The notes below the pieces were generated by a model. The model ran no database searches. It saw only the letters and a program-made list of their open reading frames with translations, and had not been told where the DNA came from. DNA of 64,000 nt, from assembly GCA_021432605.1 (NCBI GenBank), contig MU271146.1, positions 2,418,001 through 2,482,000 on the forward strand. Reading direction: 5' to 3'. Position 1 is the stretch's first letter, and each line of letters opens with the position of its first letter. The DNA is from Coniochaeta sp. PMI_546 (Eukaryota > Ascomycota > Sordariomycetes > Coniochaetales > Coniochaetaceae). This document shows positions 46,163 to 59,059 of this stretch, piece by piece. The position numbers were made by a program, and so were the translations under genes.

Positions 46163-49100
46163 GTGGCTGCCCTGCAACAGGGTGAATGCCTCCGTTATCC
46201 TTGCTGAAACGGAAATGCCGATTGCCAGTTCATGTTCCCATCGCCGCCATCCGTCGCAGAGGAGCTTTGCTCCGGAAGACCTGATTGGTTGAAATTGAAA
46301 TCGGGTTGTCCTGTTTAGGACAAGTCAGACTGGGACGTTCGTGCGATTGAGTTTTTCGAAACAGAGTTCCCTGCGCCCAGAAGCAGCCACACTAATTCTT
46401 GCTTGTGATTCGACAGCACAGTTTCTACCTTAGCCACCCGGAGTACTTGGCCCGCACGTCAGAGCGCGGACATAGGCGGGATATGAGTATCTGGATCGGT
46501 CCGTGACGAAGCTCCTCCACACTAGACTGATACATACACGTATCACGGCAGTGATTTTCCCATCGTTGATAAAGAAAAGAGAAGAGGGAAAAGGGCTCAA
46601 GCTGAGAAGTCTGTCTCACAAAAACCACCATCATGCTCTGCATGTCTTGGCGGTTGGCAGCACCTGTGACAGAGGGTCTCAGACAACCCAACTGCCAACA
46701 TTCTCGATGGCAGCCCCATGTGCAACAGTATCTTGGCATCTGGGTCCTCTCACTTGAGGCAGTGGATTATCCTTAGTAAGGACAGTCGGTGCAAATTGGG
46801 CTCTGGTCTTCCGTAACTGCTACACGTATCTGAGTCAGTTTTATCTTTCCAGTTCCAGCTTTTCGATGATTGCCCATGTCGCGACCTGATATAGGTATTG
46901 TGAGTCCCCGACGCGCAGCTGAGGTGAGAAACAAATAATGGAGCGCAACGGCCTTGCAGCAGTCTGAGTGACGAAGGGCCCCGCCAGCCAGAAATGAAAG
47001 GCCCCTCCCCCGCGCAGGACGCACAATGAAGTCATGGCTATTTTCGCTCAAGGGAAAACGGCGTGCCGGGTTCTGGCTTTTGAGAGAGTTGAGGAGCTGG
47101 TACTTTGCACGCAAATCCACTTACCGTACTACACTACAGTACCTCGTGTCTGTGGAAGCGGCGTAGGCAGTTAAATTGTCGTTGAGATCACGAGAACCTC
47201 AAGTGGGTTTGATCAGTATTAACGCCGACACGGTCTAGTCTTTCCTCCACAGTAAAGGTCCTGGCGATGATCATTGGGGCTAGAAAGCTACATTTACGTT
47301 GTCAATTCATTAAGCTAAGGTATCCCGGGCATCCTCCGAACCTCCGTTTTTGTTGGCCGTCGAAACCAAGGCAGACGGCGGTGAGCTCCCCGGCATGATG
47401 AAGCTGCGGCAGCTACCCTACCCCGGCGATCCCTGCATAGGTAGCTGGCTGCTTGTCTTAGGTCCCTACGTCGACGTTGAGACCATGAAGGATCCCCGAA
47501 GCGTGATACCGAGGGCTTTTGTCCTCCATGCCCGTGTCACTGACGTACCATATATGCACAACGTCGCACCTCCAGGTGGTCCCTGAATATCGCTGCTCCG
47601 AGTCGTCAGAGCGATACATCGCTTCTGGCGGGTGGGAATAATTGGATAGGTATGATGTCGTCGTGCAGGCCGGTGGACGAACCCTTGATCCTATCACGCA
47701 ATACCGATGTGTCCCTTTGTGCACGATGGCGGAGCTATCGCCGGCGTAGGGACCAGCCATGGATATCATTCACCTGTGTCGAGTTCCAAGCGCGGGTCGG
47801 GGCCAAAAAGTAAACGCACCAGAGCGTCACAATCCCATTCATCTTCCAATCTCCAATGATACCTCGCCAGTTCGGCCGGCTTAGTTAGACTACGACAATG
47901 ATATGGAGCGCAGGACACCCCGCCAGTCCCGCCTACGGTGAGCTTGAGTATCGTTGTGCTGGTGCCTTTGAGGACAAGAGGAACTGCAGTGTAGATCACT
48001 GCTTATTTCACGAGCCCAGGCGAGTGACAAGGTGCACCGCTGATATTGGACAACAGGAGGCAGCATTCTTGGGTGCGGGTGCAACATGCCTCATGCCGAA
48101 CCACTTACAGTATCACAGATGGATATTTTCTGAGGCATGTCCCTTGGAGTCTGTCACCGTACAAGCAAGCTGCCCATCATATGATGCCAAACCTCAAGGA
48201 CCTCCCGAATGCGGGAGGTTGATAGCCGCGCCTGCGTCAACTACTGCGGTAATATCATACTAATATGTAAGTGACGGCCGTACCATTGATCGACCGCTAG
48301 CTAACTGTTCCTAGCAACTATCGCATCGGCACATACCGTTAACTGACTCTTACAGTAGGTAGTTATTGCCTCTACGTGTATGTATACGGGTATGTATCAG
48401 TCCATTTCACGATCCCCTTAATGCCATCATAAAATTTGCCCGTCGGCATTGAGCTCACCATTGCCGAATGGACCCCGATGACAGGGCCCAGTTGGCGCCG
48501 GCTTGTGTTCGGGGAGGTCTGAGCCGGCCACTCGGCGATGATGCGGATACCTCACTGACTTTTTACTGTGGTAAGTGCTAGTGAGTGCAGAGCCATTAGA
48601 ATTGTATCTGTGACTCTGAAACACACACCACTGCAATGAACTCAGATTGAGGGATGGAGATGGCTTGGAGCCAAGGCTGCACACCACCGAGACAGCTTAC
48701 TGTGTATGCAGCCCAAAGCCAACTTTGTTGCACATTCACATCATGCAGCTTAAGCTCGCCCCGAGCCTGACTTATTATAGCCTACAGGGTCAAGTAGTTC
48801 CAGTAAGGGTCAGCTGTACAGGGGTCCCCCATTGCTGCTTTGGGCCTGATCTTACCACCAGCCACAGGCCAAGATCCTTCGCGCAACTCCGCGCTGCACG
48901 TTGAGGTAGACTTTGCAGTATTACTGCGTGCGTACGCCGTATACGTGCGTTCAGTACTGCAAGCCTGTCCAGTCATATCGAGTTGTTCCAGCGTATTCGG
49001 ACAACTGTCGAGGTTCAATGACAGCCGCCGGACCGCTCTCCATGCATTGCTAGGTCGGATCAAGGTGCCAATGTGCATCTTCCACGAGCGTGAGAACCTG

Positions 49101-49698
49101 AAACAGCATCAGCACGTCTGCAAACGAGACACGAAAGTGCGTTCACTTGCAGGAAGAGCGGGCAACTAAGTCAAGGTGACACGTCAAGCATGAGCCTCGT
49201 AGCTCTTTGTTTTGATTCGCTATGTCAAGCTGTAAAATCAGAGTTTCCGCCCCGAATAAATGCCCCAAAAAACACGCCCAGCGCCTTGCTAAATAAGAGA
49301 AATGAATATTGTACGGCCCGCCCAAAAATATGTGTTACCGTTCCATCAGGCCGTGAGAATGAAAATATGTTACAAGCAAGGAAAAAGTGACTTCTTTGAC
49401 AGAGTCCAAATCCGCCAGATTTCGTGTCGTATCGTTTCAACCCCCACCAGATTCTCCTAGCAACGTTGCCGGATGCAGCATGACGTATATACCGGGTCAG
49501 ATGGACAGCCAGCCTGTCAGGGGTACCAAGTGGAGCCCGCCCCAGCGTGAGAAGCGGGCTGACAAGCGTACACGTACGAGCGTCCCGATTTCCCGCTTGC
49601 GGCAGACTCCAGAGTCTAGAACTGGCCATTCGTCGCATGGAGCAAAAATTGATGTTCGAGATCGGTGAGAGATGTCCCATATCTGGAAATTTTGTCCA

Positions 49699-49708
49699 TA
49701 CACGTGTA
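49699..49708. promoter_or_regulatory. TACACGTGTA palindrome, copy 2
   Basis: This is an exact copy of the 10-bp palindrome, in gene-poor DNA about 880 bp downstream of the small CxxC gene's stop codon. Confidence 0.4.
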
Positions 49709-50582
49709 GAGGACGTCGTGGCTATCCTCAAATGTGAACGATACCAATGCCAGTGTAAGGTTGTCCACATGGCGCATCGTCTTGTGTAAGTGGTCGCAGG
49801 TGACACGGGGTAGTAGAGAAGGTTTGTAACAGAAACCTGGGTACCACCAGGCCGAGACATTCAGGGTCCTTGTGTTGATATTGTGTATGCCAAAAGGGTG
49901 ATGCATCCACGAACGCCCCAATCCTGTATGGCAATCGACCGGACTTGCCGCGCTGGTGCGGCAACCGCGTTGTCGGGTTTACGACAACTAATGCTGGCCT
50001 ACACTGCATGGATAGATGGTTGCCATGTCGCACGTGGTGGCCGAGCCGTCGATGCACGGTAATCGTAGGCGGAGTGGACGGTAGAAGATAACCCTGAAGG
50101 ACCCTGAGATCGTCGGGTGATTCTTCCCCCCATGTTGGGTAGACAGATGAAGTTGAGCAGCGATCGGCAAATCCGGACGCAGCCGAGAGGGAGGCCAGTC
50201 AGCGTCCACCAACCGAATCAATCGCTGCATGTGTAGTTTGTCAGACCACCAGAAAAGGATTCCGAATTTGCCGACTTCGCAATGTCGGGAAGGCTGAAGG
50301 AGCTGAAGTCCATTCCTCATTTTGCCATAGAGGGAGGTTGGACGAGGCCCGCGTCATCAAATCTCCCGTGCCACCAAGTTCGACTGTTCGCTCTTCTTCC
50401 CGTCCGCTAGAATCAGCGTGCTTCTTTTGGTAGACCACAGTTTGTTGCATGTGGCTGGTTTCGTGTTCCTGACAGTAGGCTGTATCTTCCAGGGAGACCA
50501 CGATTGGAGGGTTGTTGTTATGAAATCCTTGCGTGTACTGTTGCCGTCCGCTTCGAAACAATGCCAACTGAGGCCAGCCGCC

Positions 50583-50879
50583 TCACTTGTATCCAACCAT
50601 CTTGGCGCAACGATCGCAATAGTAAATGTTGGTCCCGATGCGAACCATGCCGCTGGAACTGACATCGTCCGTCGAGGTCGTCTCGACGGACCGCGCACAC
50701 CGGAGGCACCGCAGTACCTCCACCGAAACAACCGGCCTAGTTGACGAATCCATGCTGTGCCGCACTGAGGAATCCGACCTTGACACTGAGAGATCCGAGT
50801 CTGATGAGGAGTACGAAGAAGCAGACGAGGCACTGCCGTAATGTGTCTTTGGTGGGCGGGAAGATCGTGTAGACATCAT
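50583..50879 (-). CDS. small protein with CxxC/CxxC putative zinc-binding pair
   Basis: This intronless 98-residue protein starts at the ATG at 50879; a second ATG follows at once. The first 50 residues are Ser-rich and likely disordered (SASSASSYSSSDSDLSVSRS). The last 45 hold two cysteine pairs, Cys58/Cys61 (VLRCLRCARSVE) and Cys88/Cys91 (YYCDRCAKMVGYK), the spacing of a single zinc ribbon. The end GMVRIGTNIYYCDRCAKM looks well conserved and resembles small uncharacterised proteins common in filamentous ascomycetes. No activity is known to me. It is the only gene I can support in more than 11 kb. A role in protein or nucleic-acid binding is possible but not shown. Confidence 0.72.
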   Translation of the reverse strand: MMSTRSSRPPKTHYGSASSASSYSSSDSDLSVSRSDSSVRHSMDSSTRPVVSVEVLRCLRCARSVETTSTDDVSSSGMVRIGTNIYYCDRCAKMVGYK

Positions 50880-53800
50880 GTGTTGGGGAGGCTGAACGCA
50901 GCTGGCAAGGAGAGTGAGGGCTTTGTATGGCGTGGTCAAAGAAGCTGCTGCCGAGGGAGAGAGCTTAGAACAGTCTGGGCAGGCGCGATTCGAGATTTCA
51001 TGGATGCTTGATTGAAGTTTCTAGAATTCGAGCGGAAGGTTGTTGGTAGAGTGCTGGATGCTGAGCAAGGGAACTATCCGATGGAGGGTCTTCTGAAAGG
51101 GGCCTTCGGGACCTTTTAATGGAACGATTGAGCTAGAGGGATACGCAGTTCAGGACAGAGGACGATGAGAGAGCGCCCAGGAACACCCACTCCTTGAACC
51201 TTGGTTGGTCCACACGGCGGGATCGACTGGGCTGCAATGTACCTAAAGTCACCCCTTACGTACCTGCCAGGCTTGTACCGAGCCTCCGACGGGTACTTCT
51301 TGATCCGCTAGTGCCGGATGGAGAGCAGGGGTATGCTTCTTTAAGGTAGTGGGTCATAAAGAAACGGTGAGGCACGTAACGGTTCCGTATTGCCGATCCA
51401 GAATGGCCTTGTCATTCACCCAATTCATATATTGCATTAGTTGGAAGCCGTCAAACCAATTCATTCAAAGTGCCATTCGACCTTGCGGTCAACGTTGGCC
51501 CTTGACAGCTTACCCGGAAGATTTTACGATGCTGTTCCCCCTGGGCATCCGTAGGACGAAGGTCGAAACTGTTACGGTGCAGAGTGGGATGAGCGTTCAG
51601 CAGAACTTTGAAATTGAAGGGGGAAGGGGAGGAGCCACCTCCGGGTGGTAGGGTAGTACGGTAAGTAGGTCGGTACCTTTGTACTTTCTCCATACCGTGG
51701 TAGTGTACCTACGTGTACACTAGTATGCACTCTGACCAAAAGTGCGATCGAGATCGTTCTAGAGTTCCAGGTTCACCAATGAATCTGCGCAAACCGGTGA
51801 CCTCGATTCAAAAATTCGGCTTGTCAGTCTTGTTTCGAAGTTGCGAAATTTTTGTGCCCGCTGGTCTGGAATTGTTGGTCTTTTCAAGAAGCGGAGCGGG
51901 AAAGAGACAATCCCATGGGACAACCTTGTGCTTCATGTGCTTCCATTCATCACTACAGGTCACCAAAGTTGGCTACGTACTTTGTATCCTCCAGGATCCC
52001 CTTTCTCGAGGCTGTTTCGCTCAACCGGCACAGTTTCGGCCCTCTCCGCGCCCTGTCTGGTCAAAAGTTGCATTTGCTTTTGAACTGGACCAATTGTCGA
52101 GGCATCGGAATATACCTTGAAGCGACTATTTCGGGAGCGAAGTCCGAACTGCAAGCACTTTGGTAATGGACACTGACATGATACATGAATACTGTGGTAT
52201 GGAAATGGCTGCCCTCCACTATGTGTTGTCGGGGAGGGGATATCTGGCTCTGAGATCCCTTACTACCATAGTACGTAGACTAATAATTGTGTGTGTGTTA
52301 CCATAGTAGGTACAGTGTGATCGAGGAAGACGGTACTAATCAGCGGCCAGACGGAATTTTGGCGCAGCTGGGTCGTCGTAGGGAGCCAACGATCGCCACA
52401 CAAAAGTTCGATCTCGATCCAGGCGCCATCTGTGCCCACCGCCCAGGACTGGTTTCTTTCCGGAGATTTGTTTGGTGCATCCAAGTGATGGACGTTCCGA
52501 GATGCCACAAGTCCACAGAAGCTACTGAGTACACGGCTCCGAGTCGCGCGTTGGACAGGCTGCCAGCAACACCTTGTCGACCTGACAGCGGCAACCTCTG
52601 TCCCAATCGTAATAAATTGGACGCGATTGAAGCTAGTATGCTACTCCACGTCCACTCCACTACGTGTAGAACGCGTATCATCAGTCTTCAGCGATCCTAA
52701 CGACAAACTTGCGATCCGTATCACTAACGATCGACGAGACGTGCATTTCAGAAGCGATCAACGGTCCAAAGGGGTCTGGAACCAGTTTGATGGAGCCTGA
52801 TCAACATGTGTCAATGAGTGTACATGCAAACCTACAACACGTACTTGGCTACCTTGCTACGATCCTGTCCCAGCTGAAGGGTAACATGTGCGGAGAATCT
52901 CTCCTTTGCAATAAAGATCAACACTGATAACAGTACCTACACACGTGTCGTGTAGACCTTCATGCAGCGAATACACTACGTGTCACAACTCAAGATCGGA
53001 CCACAGATCTATTCATCCATTACTCCCACTACATACACTCCGGTTAGACTACCATCTGCATGCTCGGCTTCACACTGCGCGACTGCACGTGTACGATAAT
53101 TCAATGCTCAGAGGGTATATTCCTCGACGCCCAGAAGAAGCGACGATTCGGAGTCAAGGCTCCTTCGTACTGCTCGAAATGACCAGGGGCAGAGGGCCGG
53201 TGGCATACTGCTTCGTCTTAGTTGGTCTGACCTTTCCTAGATTAATTCCTTGCCACTTGAAATTGGCAGGCCAAACCTTAATGAAGCTGTCCGCTCGGCC
53301 AATAAAGCTGAGAGGATATTATGGTCCATTCGGATAGCTGCCTCTCCGCAGAGGATTGTTCTCCCAATTCAGCACTATCACCAAATATCAAAAGCTCTAA
53401 TCGAAAGTTCAAGAGCGCAATTGATAGTTCCAATGGCAATTGGTGTATGATAACGCAATGGCTCGTCCTGTGGCTTGCACTTCCGTCCGATACTATTGTC
53501 TTCTACACGTGTGTACACGTACGTGCCGAGCCTGAGAGCACCCAGCGTCAGGAGCTGGTGAATTGCATGATCCATCTCGCTGCGATGGCGATGGCATTTG
53601 CAAACTTCTCGATCTTGGTTGGCTTCTCGATGCCACGGCCTGTCAAACAAATCCAATGAGTTTCCGCCTTGACCCCGCTTTGGGCTGAACTCCTGCGTTA
53701 AGGGGGGTTGCGGGCTTGCATCCAGTGAGTCACTGAGGCGGCATGTACCACCCAGGAAAATCTACATCACAAACGGTCAGCCGATCATTTCGTTACATGA

Positions 53801-53970
53801 ATATAAACGGGCCGTGTTGTAATTCATGGGCAGTTACGAAACTCACTCAGTCTCTCGCCCCCGTAACGACGCATTGGATCACGCGAGAGACATCGCGTCA
53901 CAGTTATGACCGGAACGAAAACTCCAGATGCCTAAGAGGTAGTTCAGCACTCTCGCCTGCCGCTTGGTTC

Positions 53971-53980
53971 TACACGTGTA
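53971..53980. promoter_or_regulatory. TACACGTGTA palindrome, copy 3
   Basis: Exact copy, preceded by C as in most copies (CTACACGTGTA). Confidence 0.4.
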
Positions 53981-54115
53981 CCTAGCCACTCGTGTATGTA
54001 GTCAGGCGCTCAAGAATGCAGTTTTGGCACACGACTACTCCAGTAGCACGTGAATATGGGACAGTCGTTTATACAGGGCTGAATGTGCTTGGTGCGGTCG
54101 CCTCCAACACTTAAC

Positions 54116-54125
54116 TACACGTGTA
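54116..54125. promoter_or_regulatory. TACACGTGTA palindrome, copy 4
   Basis: Exact copy, 136 bp after copy 3 and about 30 bp before the 22-bp tandem duplication. Confidence 0.4.
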
Positions 54126-54155
54126 TACTATACTGCAACATGAACGCAAGTGATT

Positions 54156-54199
54156 GAACTTCAGCGAGTGTCAAATGGAACTTCAGTGAGTGTCAGATG
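54156..54199. repeat. 22-bp tandem duplication
   Basis: Two adjacent 22-bp units begin GAACTTCAG and end ATG. They differ at two positions, both transitions (C/T and A/G). No coding context was seen. Confidence 0.75.
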
Positions 54200-54645
54200 A
54201 CCCATTCATAGAGAAGCTTCTGCATCGAAGACGTACCAGTGAATCGGACCTCATACGTGCTCCCTTGGCGTAGTGAGCACCAGCCGCAGTGCAAATCTTC
54301 GCCCTATTTGGCTCGTGGATGTGGACAGGAGATCACTGTCGTTTCTACTTTTGTTCTTCGCTAGACTAATAAACGCTGCAGACGATCTCGATGACGCGCG
54401 CACCGCAAATGAGTGCAACGTTCTCGTTATACCGGAATGTGGATGAAGCCTGCAGTCGCGTTTTGTCCCCCTCTCGGACGCCTCTGTTCATTCGGGCGGC
54501 AGTATAAGCCTCGCCCCTGCGCCGACCATCCTCTCTCTATAGATGAGTACCGATCCAGCGGTCAGTAGACCCTCCAGTCAATGCATCCTGGCGGGGATGC
54601 CACGCTGTCGCTCGGGATCGGGATAGAGCCTCAGTATCAGACATA

Positions 54646-54655
54646 TACACGTGTA
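54646..54655. promoter_or_regulatory. TACACGTGTA palindrome, copy 5
   Basis: Exact copy followed by C, within the cluster of three between 53.9 and 54.7 kb. Confidence 0.4.
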
Positions 54656-57396
54656 CATAAACGCAATTAATTCCGTCCGCCCTTCTTGCATATTGACTTC
54701 GTGCCGGTTGGCCGTCCCCCGCTCATCTTGCCGTGGTCCCCACAACCGACCTTCCGGGCTGAGGTCCGTCTTCAGCTCCGATCCCTCGAAGAAGTTTCGA
54801 TTATCCTCCTCCTCCAAGAATGTTCGGCACCGGCACACTCCCACACCCTGGCAAAGTAGTTGCTATGTATCTCGTCTTCCTCAAAAACAAGCTCGTATTC
54901 CAAGTCTGGGAGGTGAGGTGCCGTCGACCTGTTCAGGCCAACCAGCTTACTCCGTATCGCGCTCTCGTCAGTTCTCCAATCTTCCCTCTTCGGCTCCTTC
55001 GGCGCATGGGACACAAGTAACTTAGCCTTGCGAAGGGTTTGGGGTGTGGGGCGAGTGCACAGTTCGAGATGGGAAGTCTGACTCGGATGTGAAGTTTGTT
55101 GGACATCAATCAGCAGATGGGCCCTTCCGTGCGGGAGAGTGCGGAAGCCGCTTGGTCCCGTCTCGGACCTTTCGGACCACCACCCCGGGGCCTAGACCGG
55201 TCTCTGCAGACTTTGACGCCAAACGACGTTGCATGTCCGTCTTAAGCGAATGGGTATCCCAGTATAAGAAGAGCGAGATTATGGCTCTTCAGTGAGCCTT
55301 ATATCACATACTCGGTGTAATTCGGGTGTTCGCATGTTCTAGAAGACTGCGGTGGGGCTGCCTGACCTTGCATGAAACGGCTGGGTCGGAGTAATAAGTG
55401 TACATCTTGCAGGCTGAGGCTTGTTGCCAGGGGCTCGTTTTCTAGTAGGTCTACTGTGTACATAGTGTAGATGACCGCGGCTGGACTGGCTAGCTAAGTA
55501 TGGAATGGCTGAGGCAGCGTGTCGTGCATCTACACATGTAGGACATGTGCTGGAAATCGCGCCGAGATGTCCGACTTCGACACGGCGTGGGGGTGCATCT
55601 GACTGATAGGAGACGTAGCAGTAGTTCGTGACGGGTGTTTCAACAATAGGTAATGCTGATGAACAAGAGTCAAGTGTCAAGCTCCAGAGACGGCCTGACT
55701 TGCTACAGAGAAATGTCAAAAATAAGCTTTTCTTCTACAGGCGTACGACATCCGTGAACCACAGGGTCCTCCACCTCAATCTGGTAATCGGTCGAGGTAC
55801 CACCACGTTTCAAGACCCTGAAGATGTTGCCCTTCTTCTTGTGATAGACTCCCGGAATTTCTGCCAGAAGTATCGGTCCTGCTGCTTTCTCTTTTCCCCT
55901 CTAGTGACACGTCCCTTGAGATGGCGGTCTTTGGCGTCATCCGATCCGTTTGCGCCTCAACCAGGACGGTAGATGCCCGCTGCCCCGGTCCGGCTTGAGT
56001 CCAGATGTGCTCTATAGTCACACTCGGAGAGAGATTTCAAGAAGGGCAGAAGGGAAAGGAAACAAGCCTGCCGAACATGCTGTGCTGAATGTTGAGTAGA
56101 ACCGATGAGCAGCTTATGTTGCAGACATCTGACACCGGCGAATTCGCTTATGAACATGATGGATGAAAAATTTGATCAATGGAATTTTCCAGTCTCTCCA
56201 ATTCGAATCTATCGAAGTCTGTCCGCCGTTCCACTCATGGTAGTCGGCTGTATCAAAGTGCGTGTTTGGTATATCCTCGCCAAACTCTCCCCTCCATCCG
56301 CCTCCGTGCTTGCTTCATACACGCCATCTTGTTCGAGGTCCGCCAAGTGAGCATTGTTCCAGTACATACGACAAAGGCAAGAAGCGAGAGTGTCAGACCA
56401 GACTGGTGGATGTTGCAGGATGTTTAAGCGTAGAAGAGTTACCGCTTTCCACCCATAACCTCTTCTTCTCGGCTTTCCATCCTCCATCTGACCATCCCCA
56501 GCCGCCATGACCACCCAGACTGTGACAGAAATAGCTGCTCCGGGCTAAGCAGGATCTCTTGCGATGGGAGATCTTCTCCTCTTCACCAACAATGGTCTTC
56601 TGCCGTGAGCTCTCCTCGACCCCTGAGTCAAGCGAAGCGATAGCGAATTCCGATTCAGATTCCAAGTTCGACTTTTCGATCAGAACGCCATTAGATCTGT
56701 AACAAGAACGGGGACCATAAACACCGACAAGACGTATCTTCGGGAATGAAAAGAAATTTTTACAGGCGCCAGTCCGAAGTGACCAGTGCCGACGATGGGG
56801 ACCTGGGCGAGACGAATGCGGGTCAAACCTTCTAAAGGCTGTAAGCTGGTTCGACAAGGCGGTAAGGGTTTGGTGAAGAAGAGACTCGGATGACGGTGTC
56901 AGGACGCTTGGGTTCCAGACAGAGCATGTGATGATGTCGGGGGGGAATTGATGGGATAAAAGCAGATGTTGTCCTGGGGTCTAGTGGGTGCGACGGTAGC
57001 GATAAGGGAATAGAAGTACGCCGCAAAATGATGTTGCCGCGGGCAAGTCAGGAAAGTCTTGTTGGCCGGGTATAGTTGCTGAAACGAAGAACGACGCCCT
57101 GGTTGCGCAATTGTAAAACAAAAAAACAAAAGGAATCCGTCGGCGGGGACGTTGGCCAGCGGTTGATGATGGTGGCGATTGGGAGATACAGAGAAACAAG
57201 TTGATGAAGGCCAAAAAAAGAAATTCGTCTCGTCGTGAGGGTATCGATATACGGTCCTTGAGTGGTGACAGCAGCCTTGAGTGTGGGAGTCGATCCGTAG
57301 CTCGGGTGCTAGGACTTAGAAATTATGGTGCTGGATCGGTAAATAGATTGGCTGCTGTCGGGTTCGTTGTTAACCAGGAGAAGCGAGCGGTATGAA

Positions 57397-59059
57397 TTAC
57401 ATCACAATGCAACAACCACACCCGCCCTTGTCTTTCTTGGTCGTCTCTGGCGCATCAGGGACTCGGACGATACTGGGTGCCTTGGATTGCTGGCCTGGGG
57501 CGTGTCTCGGACTTGGCATGGGACTCAGCGGAGGGTCGTTTATCTTCGGCATGGTCGAATATGACCCGGTCCTCCCCACCTGCAGATTCGGGCTTTTGGG
57601 CGGTTCCGGCTTCAGGGGCCATTCCTCTACCTTCTCGTTTTGAGGCTCCTCTTCAGGGGCGTTCTTCTCTGTCGATTCTGGAGGCTTCAGGAAACCTTCG
57701 TCTGTCAATGGCCGGAATTCCTTGTCATAAATGTTGCCGAACTTGCCCTCCTTCTCCCACTTCTCCTGCTGTAATCGCCTAGCGACAGTAGGTAGAAGCT
57801 GCTGGTCCGGAGGTAGCCTGGGATCCGGCCGGTATGCAGATATCATCCATGGTGGCTCCCCCTCGGGTTGCTTGTTGCCGGGAGACAGTTCTCCAGATCG
57901 TGTTGATGGCCGCGTCGCTGCTCCGCTGCTACTCGAGTCCTTGCTCGGGCCGCCACGTGTCCTGGGTCGTCCAGCCGCTCCGTTAGCCGGTTTTGCCGAA
58001 CCAGAAGCCTTCCTTGCGCCTGCTGCCGTCTTCTTTGGAGATGTGTCAGTCGCAGCTCTCTTGCCAAGTGTCGGTATAGCTCCATTGATCGGGTTTCCCA
58101 GACTCCCACTACGGTTTCTAGGTTTTGGGTAGGTGATGCTGTCCTCTTCACCAGGGCTGCCATCTCGTTTCCGTATCATAGGCGTGTCCCGTTCTATGTG
58201 CTCGACCGGTATTGGGACAGGGCTCGTTTTTGCAACTGGTATTTTGGATCCCTTCCCGCTAGGAACGAAGTAACCCTCGCCCTCTTCGGCGATTTCCTCA
58301 GGAAGACGGAAATCCCAGCTGGGAACTGATGATACGTCTGGCGTCTTGGGCTCCACGACGTTCTCCGAGTTCTTCCTCGACCTGACACCTAGCTGATCTG
58401 TGCCTCCAGTGGGTGCCCTGATGCGGCCATTAGGCTTGTCCTGGCTTTGCTCCCTGCGTGACCGGGTTTGGCTTTTTGATCTCGATCTCGGTGCTCGAGG
58501 CAGGATGATACCAGCAGCTTGGAGCTCTTCGCTTTCGATCCGGGCCAACTTGTCACGGTGAATCCACTTTGAGTTGTCCTCGACCGCCTCGCCACTGTGT
58601 GCTTCGTTTGCAGTTCTCTTGTGCGAATCCCCAGTCAAGTCCGACTTATTGCTCCCGTAGAGATCAAGCAAGCTATCAGCCGGACTGTTTGCCTCCTTAA
58701 TGCTTCGAGGTCGAGGATCTTTCGTGTAAGGCGGTGACAACAAGCTCGACTCCTGGCTCTGTTTCCTGAGCAGGGCATCCCGTCCATTGGTCGTGCTCCC
58801 TATTTGCGAAGAGATGCCACTGTGCGTTGTTTCGACAGCTCGTCCATTCATGATTTCTCCGTTCCGATATGTCTTTGTTGGCGAAGAATTCTGCGAAGGG
58901 GGAGTCTGATTAGTCACTGGCCTTGTAAATTGAAGAACGGCAGCCCAGAGAAGCGTAGATACTCACATCCGACGTGAGGTTCCATGGTGTTTCCATGCCA
59001 TGCGAGCTACTTGGGGGCGTTAAGGTTGGCGCATTAGCGAGAGCAGACATCGTCGCCAT
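57397..59059 (-). CDS. teaR: TeaR-like prenylated cell-end polarity protein
   Basis: In Aspergillus, TeaR is a lipid-anchored cortical receptor that recruits the TeaA cell-end marker to hyphal tips; Mod5 is its fission-yeast analogue. Exons 59059-58967 and 58890-57397 (76-bp intron) give 528 residues. Most of the protein is Ser/Pro/Arg/Lys-rich and likely disordered. A conserved block near residues 380-430 reads PPWMISAYRPDPRLPPDQQL, then LPTVARRLQQEKWEKEG and KFGNIYDKEFRPL. The C-terminus ends in GGCGCCIVM, a CaaX box (CIVM) with two upstream cysteines that could be palmitoylated. The conserved block and CaaX end fit the TeaR-type family as I recall it; the name is by family resemblance. The start MATMSALANAPTLTPPSSS comes from the short first exon. 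Confidence 0.8.

Larger units (their letters stand above)
45756..50582. other. gene-poor stretch with palindromic motifs
   Basis: No gene is supported across these 4.8 kb. There are many short frames on both strands but no domains. The region from 45985 to 46165 is rich in GGTACC and CTTACC words, including an inverted repeat at 46135-46162. One exact TACACGTGTA palindrome lies at 49699-49708. A 211-codon minus frame (49225-49860) has ordinary composition and no recognisable feature, and other frames overlap it, so I left it out. Confidence 0.5.
50880..57396. other. gene-poor stretch with repeated TACACGTGTA
   Basis: No gene is supported in these 6.5 kb. Three exact TACACGTGTA palindromes (53971, 54116, 54646) fall within 700 bp, with near-copies at 53504 and 55531 and many ACGTGTA-containing words around 51.7 and 52.7 kb. 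A 22-bp tandem duplication lies at 54156-54199. A 154-codon minus frame at 56393-56857 has Ser/Arg-rich composition but no recognisable domain. A GTGTGTGT run occurs near 52288. No transposon ends were found. Confidence 0.5.

Noticed and set aside
49225-49860. 211-codon minus-strand frame as a gene
   Set aside because: No domain, no biased codon use, and it overlaps several other open frames; it was kept only as part of the gene-poor description.
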